Positions 24,753 through 36,608 of a stretch of 64,000 nt of DNA are shown in pieces. The DNA is taken from contig NW_019091405.1 in the NCBI RefSeq assembly GCF_001949145.1, positions 645,593-709,592 on the forward strand, given 5' to 3'. Each line of letters opens with the position of its first letter. The first letter of the stretch is position 1. Made by a program: the position numbers and the translations under genes. The notes below the pieces were generated by a model. It was not told where the DNA came from. It saw nothing but the letters and a program-made list of their open reading frames with translations, and did no database searches. The DNA comes from Acanthaster planci (Eukaryota; Echinodermata; Asteroidea; Valvatida; Acanthasteridae).

Positions 24753-25267
24753 TAGTTGAATGTGGATGTGTGTTTTGTAGATTATTATAGGCAAGACTTG
24801 TACCTCGTATACTTACAGGTGTTGGACGTGATCGGGAAACAATATTAGTCACCTGTAGCATGTCCTGTAAGTAAATCACCGTTGGAAAACACTCCTGTTT
24901 TACTGGTTTAGGCCTGATACTGATAAGTGATATCATCATTTCTCCACACAGATGATATGCGCAATCTGCTAATAAATTCTGCTAGCTTGACAACCTCAGT
25001 GAACCCCGGGCTGGTTTATAATGGAAATGCGCCGTGACAGGTGTCATGCATCACTATCAATGGTATCAACATCAAGAGGGAACAGTGGTAATATGATGCC
25101 GGCCTCCTCACCAACAGTGCAGCGACAAAAACGACGCACGATCTAAAAATGAATGGTTTCAGCTTTGTGAGCGACAAAAGTGCATGGATGCATGTAATAA
25201 TGGCCATTTATGTCATTATAAGAAAAATGTGAGATAAATTGTCAGCTTGTGAGAGAGGACGTTCATT

Positions 25268-25813
25268 AAAGTGTAGCTGCGATGAATTTTTCTAAGAAAC
25301 AGTTTTTCTTCAACTTTATATTCTTCTTTATTGTATGAAATCTCTTATATTCCTATTTGGTTAAATGCACTTTTTAACAATTAAAATTATCCGAGCTTTC
25401 CTGGACAACTGAGGGCGCTGATACTGTAAAGTCATCTGGGGAAAACGCAGTTCAATGCGTAGGCTTATCTGTTCAAATTGCGAACCCAGAATTCACTTAC
25501 TGAAAACATGTCTCAGAAAGGGATTGATGCATGCTCATTGCTATGCACTCAAATAACAATGAATCAGCAAAGCAGAGAAAACTGAGTCCAGCAATATCTA
25601 CAAAAATGTAGGACTTTCGTGTACAAACCAATGTAACATTGAGGCTTCTTCCTGGCATGACATGACAGTTTTGTTCATGAATATGGAAAATCATTAGCAT
25701 AAAACCAAAAAGGCAGTAGAATACCCATAGTGAAACAAAAGTTGAAAATAAGGTCAACTGAGACACAAGATGCAGTTTGAAGGTTTGCACAACAAATTGA
25801 GTGCAGCTACTCT
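25268..25813 (+). mobile_element. Interspersed element with GTAGCTGC-type termini, copy 1
   Basis: The left end AAAGTGTAGCTGCGATGAA and the right end AAATTGAGTGCAGCTACTCT form an imperfect inverted pair of about 20 bp. Internal landmarks shared with other copies are CTTTCCTGGACAACTGAGGG, CTGTTCAAATTGCGAACCC, ACTGAGTCCAGCAA, TCATGAATATGGAAA and GAAAATAAGGT. Copies lie at 35618-35910 (same strand, internally deleted), 36609-37182 (opposite strand) and about 43260-43812 (divergent), with a fragment at about 33010-33110. At 546 bp with no transposase frame, it is a non-autonomous DNA transposon. Confidence 0.88.
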
Positions 25814-26647
25814 AAGAATAATACGTGTGCCTCAAAGTCACTCACCTTTTGGGTTTATTGTTGTCTTTAACAATCATTTTGTCAAGAGCGAAGTTTCTAC
25901 TATCATTCTGCATTAGTTTATCCTTTCCACGCAAACTTTCTTTTATCGCTACTGCAATCTGGTCTGTTTATTGAAAAATTCAGCTCTTCACAACGTTTTA
26001 ATGTATTTTTGTGTATACATTTATGGCAATCTTCCAGTAAACCAAGTTCCAATATAAAGTTCGAGTATTAAAATGTGGTCTCTTTTCTTTAATGGCCTCT
26101 ATTATGGTGTGGTTTAGGGTCAATCGTCTTTAGTGGATATCATGGATGAGTTACATATGGACCGTCTAGGGTCTCTTGGCGGTCGTATAACCGGGATCCC
26201 GTAATTACGTCTTGCACAGAGACTAGGCTGGGCAATGCCTGATTCAACCCCGCAATTTAGGGCGACCATGTCCCACTAACATCAACATGCTTCATTGGAA
26301 ACTATTACGATGTTTGAAGCACTATCCCGTAGCTAATAAACCAAGAGTGGTATGTTGACGACTGGAGGGTGGACCATCAAAGTTCCACGAGATGTCAGTT
26401 TAAAGAGGATAATTATTTAAAGGCAGCTTCTTTTTATTTTTTTATTTTTTTTTGCATTACACTGAGACATAATTATGGCGATGGACGGCAGAAGGATGTT
26501 TATGGGTTTCCTTCACAAAACTACTTGCAAACTATACTGCATTAGCAATTTTAAAAAACACCCAAAAAAAATAAGGAAAAAAGAAAAATCGACATTGTCA
26601 AGAACGCATGGATGCATGAGCTTGTATAGACTAATTTTTAGAAGATG

Positions 26648-26829
26648 CCATAACTGCGGTGGTACCTCACTCACACGCACATTCTTCAGCTTGACGCGCG
26701 CGTATTTGGCAGATTACGACACCCTATTGGTGGAAGAGGTATGAAACGCGCGCGTGCCACCTGTCCACAAGCGTTGTGCCACCGCAGTAATATTGTCTAA
26801 ATCTGGTTGTCGACTTCCACTATATGCTA
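26648..26829 (+). mobile_element. Dispersed element with ACTGCGGTGG termini, copy 2
   Basis: This is the plus-strand partner of 14473-14660. It opens AACTGCGGTGG, carries GACGCGCGCGT, a CCTATTGGTGG core and ACGCGCGCGTGCCACCTG, and closes GTGCCACCGCAGT before the shared tail CTGGTTGTCGAC. The overlapping plus-strand open frames (26475-26744, 26754-26972) run through this element and are not genes. Confidence 0.85.
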
Positions 26830-27423
26830 AAAAAAGAGAAAAAAATTGCGAACCAAAACTGAAGTCAATCATTAAGTTGCTTTACAAAACTCACAGTACC
26901 GATACAAGGTATTTTTCTATTTTTTTCCAAATAACAAACGAACCAAAGTTGATTGGAAAATCTGTGGAATGATGAAGGACTAGAAAAGATTTGTGTTGAA
27001 GAAATGCTGAAGCAGATAAATCAATAGACCAAGAAACAATCTCCATCACTCGCTAAAACACTGGCGTATCCAGGGGGCCTGAGGGAGGTGCAAGCCGACA
27101 CTTAGGGGGGCCAGGCAGGAATTGAAGACGTCAAGACTTCTAGACACGGCACGAGCACCTTTCTTCAGGTAAGGATAACAAAAATGAAAAAAATCTCTAT
27201 TTTGCCTTCCGGCCTGTGGACGTAGACGCGCCGCTTACCAAACACAATAAAATGGTAGCAACCAGCCGGGGAAACACCGGTTTCCTCGGCGGGTGTTGAT
27301 GACCACACTCCTTGACAACAGGTGTTTCTTAATTTTTCCCGCTTGATTTAGGCGTCTTATTTGCTAGAAGTGTTGTGCATTTAAAAAAAGTGCACCTCTA
27401 TACCCCAAAGGGGCATCTACACA

Positions 27424-27840
27424 CGAGTGCCGTAAATCTGTGTTGGAAATGGGGGGGGGCATGGAAATTTGACAAGGAGGGGCGATACTTTATGCTCTCT
27501 ATAGGGGGCGATGTTCATGATAAAGATTTGCATCTGTAATGTGTATCAATTTCATACAGAATCTTACATCAGAATGGTATATTTATGGCTTTTACAAATT
27601 GCTTTCCCTTTTTAGTAATATTGCGAACATTTCAGTCCTTGGGAAATCTTGAAAAACCTTTGCAATATGCTTTAATGTTTTTACTCATCACAAAAAAGTG
27701 GGAGAGAGATGATTCGATAGCCTGCGTTTTAAATCTTGAGTTGAAAAAAAAATGCATAGACAATTCAGTTGTTTTTAACGCCCCCTTAATAAGGTTGGCA
27801 TCTCAGGTGCCCGCGTCTGAAATTTCATTCCAGCTACACC
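27424..27840 (+). mobile_element. Degenerate interspersed element (GGCGTAAAT family), copy 2
   Basis: It opens GTGCCGTAAATCTGTGTTGG, then runs of G, CGATGTTCATGAT, CATCTGTAAT, CTCATCACAAAAAAGTGG and GATAGCC, in the same order as 11087-11450. An 86-codon frame (27585-27845) inside it is not convincing as coding sequence. Confidence 0.65.
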
Positions 27841-28150
27841 ACTAAGCAATTTGGATCAAGTTTTTCTTATTCGCAAATGACAAAAGTATTGCTAATATAA
27901 TTGCAGCTTTCAAAGCTGAGGAATACTTACATCTGCCCACCAGGACATTCGTTTTACAGCCATTGGACATTGACAAATAACAGTATACATGACGTCTTGA
28001 TGAATACACCGATTGCGCCCGCTAAGTCAAGTGACCTGGAGTGGGAATTATTAAATCAACAAACACGGCGTCCGCCCACCAAAAGGAAAGCATTTCATTA
28101 GAATCATTTACCAAAAATACAGTCGACGGTAGGTACTGTACTCAGACAAC

Positions 28151-28341
28151 ATTCATAGAGCTGCTTAAGCACAAAAGTTGCTTAAGCGTGAAAAAACCTT
28201 GCTTAAAAAGCAAAGGTTACTAGCTCAAACTCTATCTGGTTGTCATGCTAACCAGAAGACAGCTAAATACCTGATTTATTAAGTAAGGTTTTCTCGCGCT
28301 TAAGCAAATATTATGCTTAAGCAGCTCTATGAAATTGGCCC
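28151..28341. mobile_element. 191-bp MITE with GCTTAAGC arms
   Basis: The left arm TTCATAGAGCTGCTTAAGCA then AAAGTTGCTTAAGCG mirrors the right arm CGCTTAAGCAAATA then TGCTTAAGCAGCTCTATGAA. The far right end is AATTGGCCC, a terminus that would read GGGCCAATT outward. The arms exceed 50 bp. The centre is unpaired. It is non-coding. Confidence 0.88.
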
Positions 28342-28344
28342 GTG

Positions 28345-31020
28345 CACTGCTGGGTACCATACCGTAACTTGGCTGTATTGTTTGTTAATTTACACCCACT
28401 GCGCTCGAGCCCCGTAGCAACGTGTGTTTTGATTGCTGTTAAGTGACGTCTGAATGTCGTGACGGTCTGAACGGCAAATAATTCCGTATGAAAAAAGTCG
28501 ATAGGTCTGCAGAAATCCAGCTGAAGAGGAGGGCCGTTTGGTTACCACTGTCCCCGGAAGATTATTTTTTCCTTCTGTTTCATGGAGGAAAGTTGTTTCA
28601 TCCAAGCTGGTTGGAGTGGTCTCCTATCGAGTCGCGTCTTTGAAACAAATGCTCTTTATGGAGGTGTGTTAACTGACCCGGTGCCCTCCTCCGTGTCAGT
28701 ACTGTGTATGGCACAAACACCAGGTTGGGGGGGGGGCATGCTGATCACTAGAACACTGACAAAACATGAACGGGCGAGTGCAGTCAATATTTATGGCATT
28801 TCCCATCAAATTGGAAATTTTCATCTCGTTTCATCTCTTCTTTTCACTTCTATTGCCCTTTCATTTCATCCTTGATTTAATTTGGGGAAGGGACACAATT
28901 GACGCGCATGTCCTCCTTAAGACGTCCTATGTGCAGTAACCACCCTCAGAGGTGTTTGTCACAACACCAATAGCTAATGTGAGAGTGCATGCATGAAGCG
29001 TTCTTAACCCACAACATTCTGTGATGACTTTGAATTTGGAAAAAGTTGGACTTTTGTTTGGACTTTCCTTTACAGTAATAAATATACAAGTGATAATTAA
29101 TGACATGCTGCCAAACTCGTAGGAAGGCAATTTTGTAAGGAGCGGCTCCTGTGCATGGGCTGCTCGCATCTAGCAGTATATAATCCGATTCGTGAGTGAC
29201 TTCGCCACACAGGCGAACGCGCCACAATTTGCAGGCACTCATTGGACAATCGCTGAAGTTGCGCGTTAACTTCCGGTTCCATGGTTCCAGAGCCGTTTTC
29301 CAATACTCGACTTGGCCTTTGTCGGAGGCTTCAACTGTTTTTTACCCCCTGACTTTGAGGTTATTAGTGCAATAGTAAGTCTGACAGTGCCACAAAACAT
29401 CAAGTGAGATGCAAAAGAACTAAACCTTACAGTATTTCAATTTAAGTTCAACGCTTCAGGCCCGCAATCGAGGATTGGTTTCCTACACGAAGCCCGAGAC
29501 GGAGACGAAGTTGAGTATTGGATAACGGCCCGTGGTTCCATGCAAACGGCGATCAATGCATGTAACCCTACGTATAGTGCACGTGTGCAGTGGGCGTGGT
29601 TTAAACTGAAGTGACGTCACACTTACGAACCAGATAGGAATCACAACGGGTAGTAATTGGCGCGTGTTGTCAATCAGAAACAAACTCTAAAAGATGTCCA
29701 CTTTTGTACAATATATTCACCAGTCTACTTCATTTCGGCACGTCTCAAGAATCGATAAGATTGTTTCTCCTAGCGGTAGGCCTGTGTCTCTACCTACATT
29801 TCGTTAAATTATGAATAATGAGCAATGTCTGTTGTTTTCGCTTTGTGTTGTAAATTACTTAATGTTCCTCGGCAATTATTTTTAGCATGTAAGCCCACGT
29901 GTCACTGCACTTTGAGGAAGAAAACTGACCGCCAGGTCGGCTCCATCCTGTGTTTCATAATACAGGCGACTAAATTTCAGCCTCGGATTTGGTAACCTGG
30001 AAACGTGCATGCCGCCTACAGTGGGGTGCCTACGAAAAATAATGGGACTTGGGGGCTGAAATGGTTATAAGCCACAATTGCTTCCAGCCATAAATATTGA
30101 TGAACACATAAATGAATAACAAATTGAAACAGTGAACACCCAAGACAATTTGCCCTCTCTGAATGGCTGATTCTATCTAACACACTGGGCATGCGCATTA
30201 TTTCTTATCCAGAAAATTGTCTTGTTTTGGAGTGCACAATGATTTAGATGGTATTCAATTATTTAGCTTATAGGCACATTTTGAAAGCATTTCTTTTCAT
30301 AAAAAACATTCTAAAGAACGAATAATATCAATTTTCTTGAAAGAGTCTTTAAAGATGAAGTCGGGAAAATGGCATTCTATATCAGTGATAGAATGCCAGA
30401 TTTGAAGCTCTGCTCAAACATATAGTTATGAATTGGAATAAATTGTGATTGAGCATGGATATTGTAAAAGTCATCTAACAAATGCAAAGGTCGAGAGCGA
30501 ATGCCATTTAGAGTTTTTGAAAATGAAGCAATGGTAAGTGTTCAATTTTCAACCGATTTCAATTTCTCAGTCTGCATGTACGAAAGAAATCACAGTTTCA
30601 GCTACCCGCCATAGTTTGGCGTTTTGAATAACTTCAAAAATCGAACGCTGGTAAGGCCCTCCCATGTAAAGGTTTATAATCGCATTATTTGTCAGTCTCG
30701 CGGATCAGTCTTGTGATCAGTCAGTCTTGTGGATAGCGTGACGCGGTCACTACCAGTTACAGCCGCTACCGGGATTTTACACTTTTCCAACTCTCCAGCT
30801 CCCCAACATTTGATACATCAATGGTGATATACATACACATTGCCTTCTAAGACTGTCAAGAAGAGCTTTTACTTAAATACTTTGCCTTGAATTTATGACG
30901 TGGAATTTAATTTGACTGGGAATCTTGATTTACACAGTCCAAATTTGTATTGTCAGATACGCGGGGGGAGGCTGTCCGGTAATAAAATGGCAACTCCTAA
31001 TTTGTCGTTTTGTCTTTTTT
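28345..31020. other. Intergenic or intronic block with a possible promoter-like patch
   Basis: A full palindromic CRE (TGACGTCA) lies at 29612-29619. On the minus strand an ATG in good context (AACCATGGA, 29282 down to 29280) opens a 62-codon frame ending at 29097, starting MEPEVNAQLQRLSNE. This could be a first coding exon, but no downstream exon or family was recognised, so no gene is called. The rest holds nothing I can support. Confidence 0.35.
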
Positions 31021-31026
31021 TTTCAG

Positions 31027-31111
31027 AAGGCTCGGGGGAATTGGATTCTAACTATGTAAACTGCGCCTGCGATGCGAAGAGCACTCACAGCGACCTGACT
31101 TGCTTGGAAAG
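31027..31111 (+). CDS. Internal exon of an unidentified cysteine-rich protein
   Basis: An 85-nt segment is bounded by a strong acceptor (pyrimidine tract then CAG at 31024-31026) and a consensus donor (GAAAG|GTGAGA). The entry phase leaves two bases before the first full codon and the exit leaves AG. The product contains YVNCACDAKSTHSDLTCLE. The C-x-C ... D-L-x-C-L spacing recalls the end of a GDNF-receptor-alpha/GAS1 domain, in which a CxC pair is followed by a further CL. That is a weak resemblance rather than an identification. A phase-compatible candidate next exon starts after the acceptor TTTTCAG at about 32014 and stays open to the TAA at 32202-32204, but its sequence is not convincing. 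Confidence 0.45.
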
Positions 31112-31207
31112 GTGAGAATGCCAACGGAACACTTCGTGCTTTTCCTGGTAGGCCTACTGCATCAAGCCAAATGTTCCTCTCTGCGTACCACGCCATCATG
31201 AAAACCC

Positions 31208-31456
31208 GTGGAGGCATTGTCCGTCCTCGACCTGCTGCGTCAATTTGATCGCTTTATTTCCGCAGCGGATATGCAAAAGCAAAGGAGACAGTTGTACGCA
31301 AATCTTCTTTGGGACTCTCAGTTCACTTACAGCCTAGCTGAAAAGGACAAGATTCGAACATCCCAATCGCTTCTGGCCGATGGAATCGAAGGATGTTTTT
31401 CCCTCAAACAGAGAGGACCCCCCCCCCGCTTATCGCGCGTTCGGGACACTGATTGA
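31208..31456 (+). other. Protein-like open frame of unknown origin
   Basis: The frame carries DLLRQFDRFISAADMQKQRR followed by QLYANLLWDSQFTYSLAEKD, which is amphipathic and balanced in composition, unlike the low-complexity chance frames nearby. Its first codon is GTG and there is no good upstream splice junction in frame. It could be a fragment of a retrogene, transposon ORF or pseudogene. I do not recognise it. Confidence 0.25.
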
Positions 31457-31659
31457 TAGAGTAGTGAACCCCGTTTAATACATTGATAGAGCACTGACCG
31501 ATTCTGTTGGCGCTCATGAAACGAGTTCGTTGGTTGTGCAAAAGATGATTATAATGGCCTCTGAGGTTCGTCAATATTATTGGATTTAAGTGCCAGTTAC
31601 ATCACATTTGCAGCCATACATAATTAATAGATAATAATTAGCTGGCGTACAGTTTGATG

Positions 31660-31894
31660 CATGGGCAGAAATCTCTCCTCGATCGTAGGGCAATATTTAA
31701 ACTTTTTTATGCACAATGCGTGTTTATTATCTTATTCCATTTATAAAAAGTGAAAAAGAAAAACCCTCTTTCCATCGATTCCTTGTATTTCGTTTTGCTT
31801 AAAACACACGGGGGGGGGACATTCGACATAGTGTCCCCCCCTACTAAATTCATGGGGGGGCGTGCCCCCTGCCCCCCCCGGATTTCCGCCCATG
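31660..31894. mobile_element. 235-bp non-autonomous hAT-type element with 8-bp target duplication
   Basis: The left end CATGGGCAGAAATC and the right end GATTTCCGCCCATG are inverted with one mismatch. Both sides carry the identical octamer GTTTGATG (31652-31659 and 31895-31902). The interior has runs of 7-9 G or C (31811-31880). The 8-bp duplication is typical of hAT transposons. No transposase is present. Confidence 0.87.
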
Positions 31895-33009
31895 GTTTGA
31901 TGACATCCCTACACCTGTTAAAATACTACATCTTTCTTACATGCTTACATGTAAAACAATTACTGTTTTTTGTAAATACATTTTCACGTTTTTCTTTCTT
32001 CTTCTAATTTTCAGCGTAATGTTTAAGCCTACTATCAGCTTTCTTTACCAGAGTTTTCCAACAAGATTGAGGTGTTTTACTCACAAGTTTCTGAAAACCT
32101 GGAAGCACATATTTACCAGTCTACAGGACTGCATGGAAACCTCCAAAATAATTCCAACTAATATTGTAGTCATAAAAAGTTGGAAACGGACGGGTTCGCC
32201 TTAACCAATCTTGGGCGATCTAAGTTACAATTCCCACAACTGAATTAAAAATGGTTCGCAATGTGAGGTTTGATTGATTGTGCCTGTATCTATATGCACT
32301 CCTGAAACAAATGCGATTACTGAAATACCCTGTCGGGTGGAGAAACACCCCAACTTACGGTCGCTAGTCTTTAACGGTCAAGCTATCGATCTACTGCAGG
32401 ACGCTGATTGTAAATGGATACGTAATGCAGGAGGGCGCTGATTGAGGCACTCATTTTCTGGAGAGGGGATACGGTCACAACTGAAATACTGACCATGGTG
32501 GACTGTCCCCATATTGTTTTCTTGGTCTAATTTTTGGGGAGGGGAAGCACACAAGGGACACAATCGTGCATCGAATCGAGGCCCGTTCCCCCCCCCCCCC
32601 GTTTGTAACGTCGATGGCATTGAATGACCGGGAATCTGATCATGATATCTAGCATAGTCGCAACTTGTTGAAGGACTGTGGGGATCTAGGCTTACACAAA
32701 AACGGATTGCACACTTCTTAGCTTGTTGGAAACCTACCGTCTATAATGTTACATCTGTGTCAAGAACTAGGCGATGCTTTTTCGTAACTTTTAACTTTTC
32801 TCCGCGCTCATGAGAGTCCACGGCTTTTAATAACACCGAGTTTCCAGCAGATAAGATAAAAAAAAATGTATATTAATAAGTTACAGAAACCAAGAATTGT
32901 GCAGTTTTGTGTTGGTTTTGATTTAAAGGGCCAAGGTGAGATTTTTGGGCACAGTGTTTATGCAACTTTTGCGTAATTTGGAATCCTTTTTGATGCGAAA
33001 GTACTCTGC

Positions 33010-33110
33010 TTAATGTTTCAAATTATCCATGCTCTTCCGCACAACAAAGAGCACTGTTGCTGGGAAGACACTGCTCAGTGTACAGGTTTTTCTATTCAAA
33101 TTGTGAACCC
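33010..33110 (+). mobile_element. Fragment of the GTAGCTGC-termini family
   Basis: The block GTTGCTGGGAAGACACTGC ... CTCAGTG ... TCTATTCAAATTGTGAACCC matches the internal part of the reverse-strand copy at 36609-37182. The ends are missing. Confidence 0.55.
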
Positions 33111-35236
33111 CTAAAATATTCAAGCGGAAAAAGATAACTAAATGTAGAACAGTAAAAGATTAAAAAGCCATGTAAAAAAAGAGAGAAATCGGTGATCATC
33201 CCCGCCCAAACCTCCAAAATGCCTCCAACCCCTTTTTACATTTTTTTCTTCTCCAAACAAAAAGGGGTGATGTAGACAAAAAATGCAGAAAAAAATTACA
33301 CAAGAAACGATCCCAGCTTACCCTTCGGTCTGAAAATTCGCGCAAGACCAGTTCATTTTCGATCGGGGGCTGTTCCATTTATTGGACACGCACACTAGGA
33401 AAAGGCAAAGCTCCGTTCAATTTGAGGGAAAGGGTGATAAACGGAACAGCACAGCTGACTAATCAGACAATCGGCTGCATCCGAATAATTGGCTGTGGCT
33501 GCATGTACAAACGTATAAACACATATGGAAAATCAAGCAGGGTTCGACTGTACCAGTGTCCTGCATAAACTCGCCGTGATTTAAACATATGTGGACATTT
33601 CTTCAAAAAAAAAAACACCTCCCCCTACCCTCCCTTAATGGGCAAAAAGGATGATCACCAATTTTTTTTTACGTGGCCTAATTCCAGCCGATTTTGCATA
33701 GATCGATTCAAACTGGAGAGTTTCTTCCTGTATTAACATACAAGGTTTGCACGTGAATACGGACACCAGCATTAGCAATAGGAAAACAAAAATTGATTTT
33801 GTTTTAATAAGTGTGCATTTTCAGCGGTTGTATTAAGGTAATGATATTTCAAAGACCTTTTAACATTGGAATCAATAACATACATATATGCACTGAATTA
33901 TTATGAAGAAAACTCAGTATTCCGTGAGCACTACATTGAGAAAAGTGCCAGCTCAAACTCAAAAACGTGCACAAAATAGCACTTGAGGTTACTTCTTGTC
34001 GCAATTATCACTCCCGCGGAACCCGCCCGGAGGCTGTCCATCAATCTTCTGCCTTGATGAAGAACCTCCCGGTTTACATCCCACGTGAAGGTCAAATTTA
34101 ATCGTCCAGGCTCCTTTCCATCGACTGTAGAAACCCATTATCGAACTTTGCATCTGGCCTTATCAAGTACTTGCATCTTTAGGCGTGAAAGTCTTTTGCC
34201 CTCTCTCTCGAAGGTCACGATTGTTGTCGTTTTGTTGCTGTCGCTGCTGTTTTCGATATATTCACTGTTGTTGCTGAAGTTGTCGTAAATTGTCCTTGTC
34301 TCGTTTTGCCATTTCCTCTCGGTTGTTGCTATCATTCTCGTTCAGTCGTTGTTTTTTTTTTTTTTTTTTTTTTTTGGTTGATACGCAAAACATTTCTTCA
34401 CCATGTGAACAAACAACAAAGCACGATTTCATGCCTTTAACCAGGAATGGTACTTTTCATCCTGTGGCAACGTAGCAGCATGTCAAAATGAGTTTATCTT
34501 TTCGCAGATAGAAAGATACCTGGAAACTACAAATCGTCATGGGAAAAGGAAAATGGAAAAGAAGCGCAGAAGAAGAAAACAAGTTTACTTTCCAACGGAC
34601 TACTGAGAGTAATGGCACAACACAAAGGTTTGTCGTCCGCTGGAATGACATGTCAGACATACGAGAATAAAAACCCTTCCTTCTCTGTTGCCTCTGGCTG
34701 CAGCAACACCTATGATCGATATCGAGGCTATAAAAACACTCACTTCCTGACGGAAGTTCTCGGGGAAAGCATCGTCAAAATAACAAAACGAACGCTGAAG
34801 AATTTAACTGGTGCAAAAGAAGTATCATCACAAGATATTAAAAAGGATGGTGCTTTCTGCTTGAATGACTAGTGCGATTTGTAAATTGAGACAAAATTGC
34901 CCCAAGTAACAAATTTAATATGTGGTTACCGTAAGCCTATACTGCATAGACAATGGAGAAAGAGAGAGCAATATAAGGGATTTGCAGTGACATGTGCAGT
35001 AGGGGAGCAGGTTTTTTTAATGAAAGCACCGGCTTCCTGGGGGGGGGGAGTATCATGTTCCGGATACAAAAGGCAGTCGTTTTTGGAAAAAAATCAACTG
35101 ACGCCACTGAGGATTTACCTTCAAATTAGCCTGAGAGGACTGCTCATATCGCTTAGAAATCTCAGAAGGTGCTGAGGTAAAAATTGCTGGCTGTAGATTG
35201 AAATAATGAAAAGGGGGCATTAGACGGGAGTTAAAC
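33111..35236. other. Intergenic; poly-T tract and a possible open frame
   Basis: A run of 25-30 T lies near 34350-34374, preceded by GTT/GCT-rich sequence. A plus-strand frame from about 34490 to 34872 is open for over 110 codons (internal ATG at 34612; includes SSAGMTCQTYENKNPSFS). It shows no domain and no clear splice sites. Not called as a gene. Confidence 0.4.
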
Positions 35237-35244
35237 ATAGTTAA

Positions 35245-35295
35245 CCCTAACAGTCCTCAGTCCTCCAACAGGTGAAGGATTAAGGAGTGTTAGGG
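35245..35295. mobile_element. 51-bp palindrome flanked by TTAA (piggyBac-like miniature)
   Basis: TTAA (35241-35244) is followed by CCCTAACAGTCCT. At the other end AGGAGTGTTAGGG is followed by TTAA (35296-35299). TTAA duplication with a CCCT-type terminus is the piggyBac signature. The element is extremely small, so it could also be a chance or decayed hairpin. Confidence 0.5.
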
Positions 35296-35617
35296 TTAAT
35301 AAACCCTTAATAACAGAGCCGGGGTGGAATCCGCCTCTCGACAGTTTGTCCAATATTGATACCGTGTCGGGCTTTTTGGAGGTATCTCAATGACGTCTGA
35401 CGATTATTTTGACGTCAACTGTATGAAAATCGGTCCTGCCACTATCAAGAGATGCCTAATTTTGTTTTCCACGGAGAGGTTGGCCACAACTATTAACTGT
35501 TAAGGTGCTCAGTACGCGAGTTGACGACCCCGAAGCCATGAACACTGAACTATCGTAACAGAATCCTGAACTCAAACTTCACAGATGTACCCATAATGAA
35601 TATTTGTACGTGTACAT

Positions 35618-35910
35618 TAAAGTGTAGCTGCAATTAATGTTTCTTAGACACAGTTTTTCTTCAACTTGTATGAAAACTCCTTTACTTTCCTACTTGTTTA
35701 GATACATTTTTTGTGTACAAACCAATGTAACATTGAGGCCTCTTCTCGACATCATAGTTTTACTCATGAATATGGAAATACTCATTAGCAGAAAATCAAA
35801 AAGGCAGTAAAATACCCTTTGAACTAGTTAAATAAAAGATGAGAATAAGGTTAACTGAAACACAAAGGTGCATTTGAAGGTCTGAATTCTAATAAAATGA
35901 GTGCAGCTAC
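35618..35910 (+). mobile_element. GTAGCTGC-termini family, copy 2 (internally deleted)
   Basis: It shows the same left end (AAAGTGTAGCTGCAATTAATG) and right end (ATGAGTGCAGCTAC) as 25268-25813, plus TGTACAAACCAATGTAACAT, TCATGAATATGGAAA and GAATAAGGT. About 250 bp of the middle is absent. Confidence 0.85.
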
Positions 35911-36608
35911 CCGTTAAGTATTAAAAGGATAAGGCACGAGCCTCGTGCCACGAGACCAGAGCTCTTAGGAACGAGGGGAATCCGCTGATGAGAGATGGCC
36001 CAAAAAACCTTGGCATTTTTTTGGATTCAACAAAGTTAACAAACACCTCTGTTAACATTTGCTCTCCCGGCCCCTTTGCTAAATCACCACGACCAAATGC
36101 ATGGTGGATCGAATCGCTGAAACCGGAAAAGACTACAAAAATTTCAATGAGCCGTACAGCTGGAGTGGTGTCATACCTCACCGTTTGGTTTCCTTGGTGC
36201 GCACGCAGTCAGGTGGGGGAAATAAACAAAAATGGAAATACAACATGACAGCCCTTTGAGTCGGTGCTCAAATATGATGCACGTGTCCTCATTCATAGAG
36301 ATAAACCATTTTGTGCACTGCATTATGGCTATGGTCGATCAGCGGAGTGGGCCAGGATTCTCATAGCTCACTGAGAAAGGGGCGACTATAGGCTATTGGA
36401 TGTCACGTTGTAACGAGTTCCACACTTGCCGTTTTTCTTAATAATTGAATTTTATCTGTCCAGTTCTCCAAAGCCTGCTTATCGGTTCTGCTATTGACTT
36501 TGGATGATGTGCATTGGCAAATATGCATAAGAACTGTCAGAAAAGCTACCGATACGGAGAGTGTACGCACTCAATTGTTGCTTGATCGCATGCACGTTTA
36601 AAGTTTAA

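Noticed and set aside
35241-35299. Interstitial telomere repeat (CCCTAA)
   Set aside because: Only one CCCTAAC and one GTTAGGG occur, in inverted orientation; there is no tandem array.
35921-36248. Overlapping 86-codon frames on both strands
   Set aside because: Mirror-image open frames between two transposon copies with no motif on either strand.
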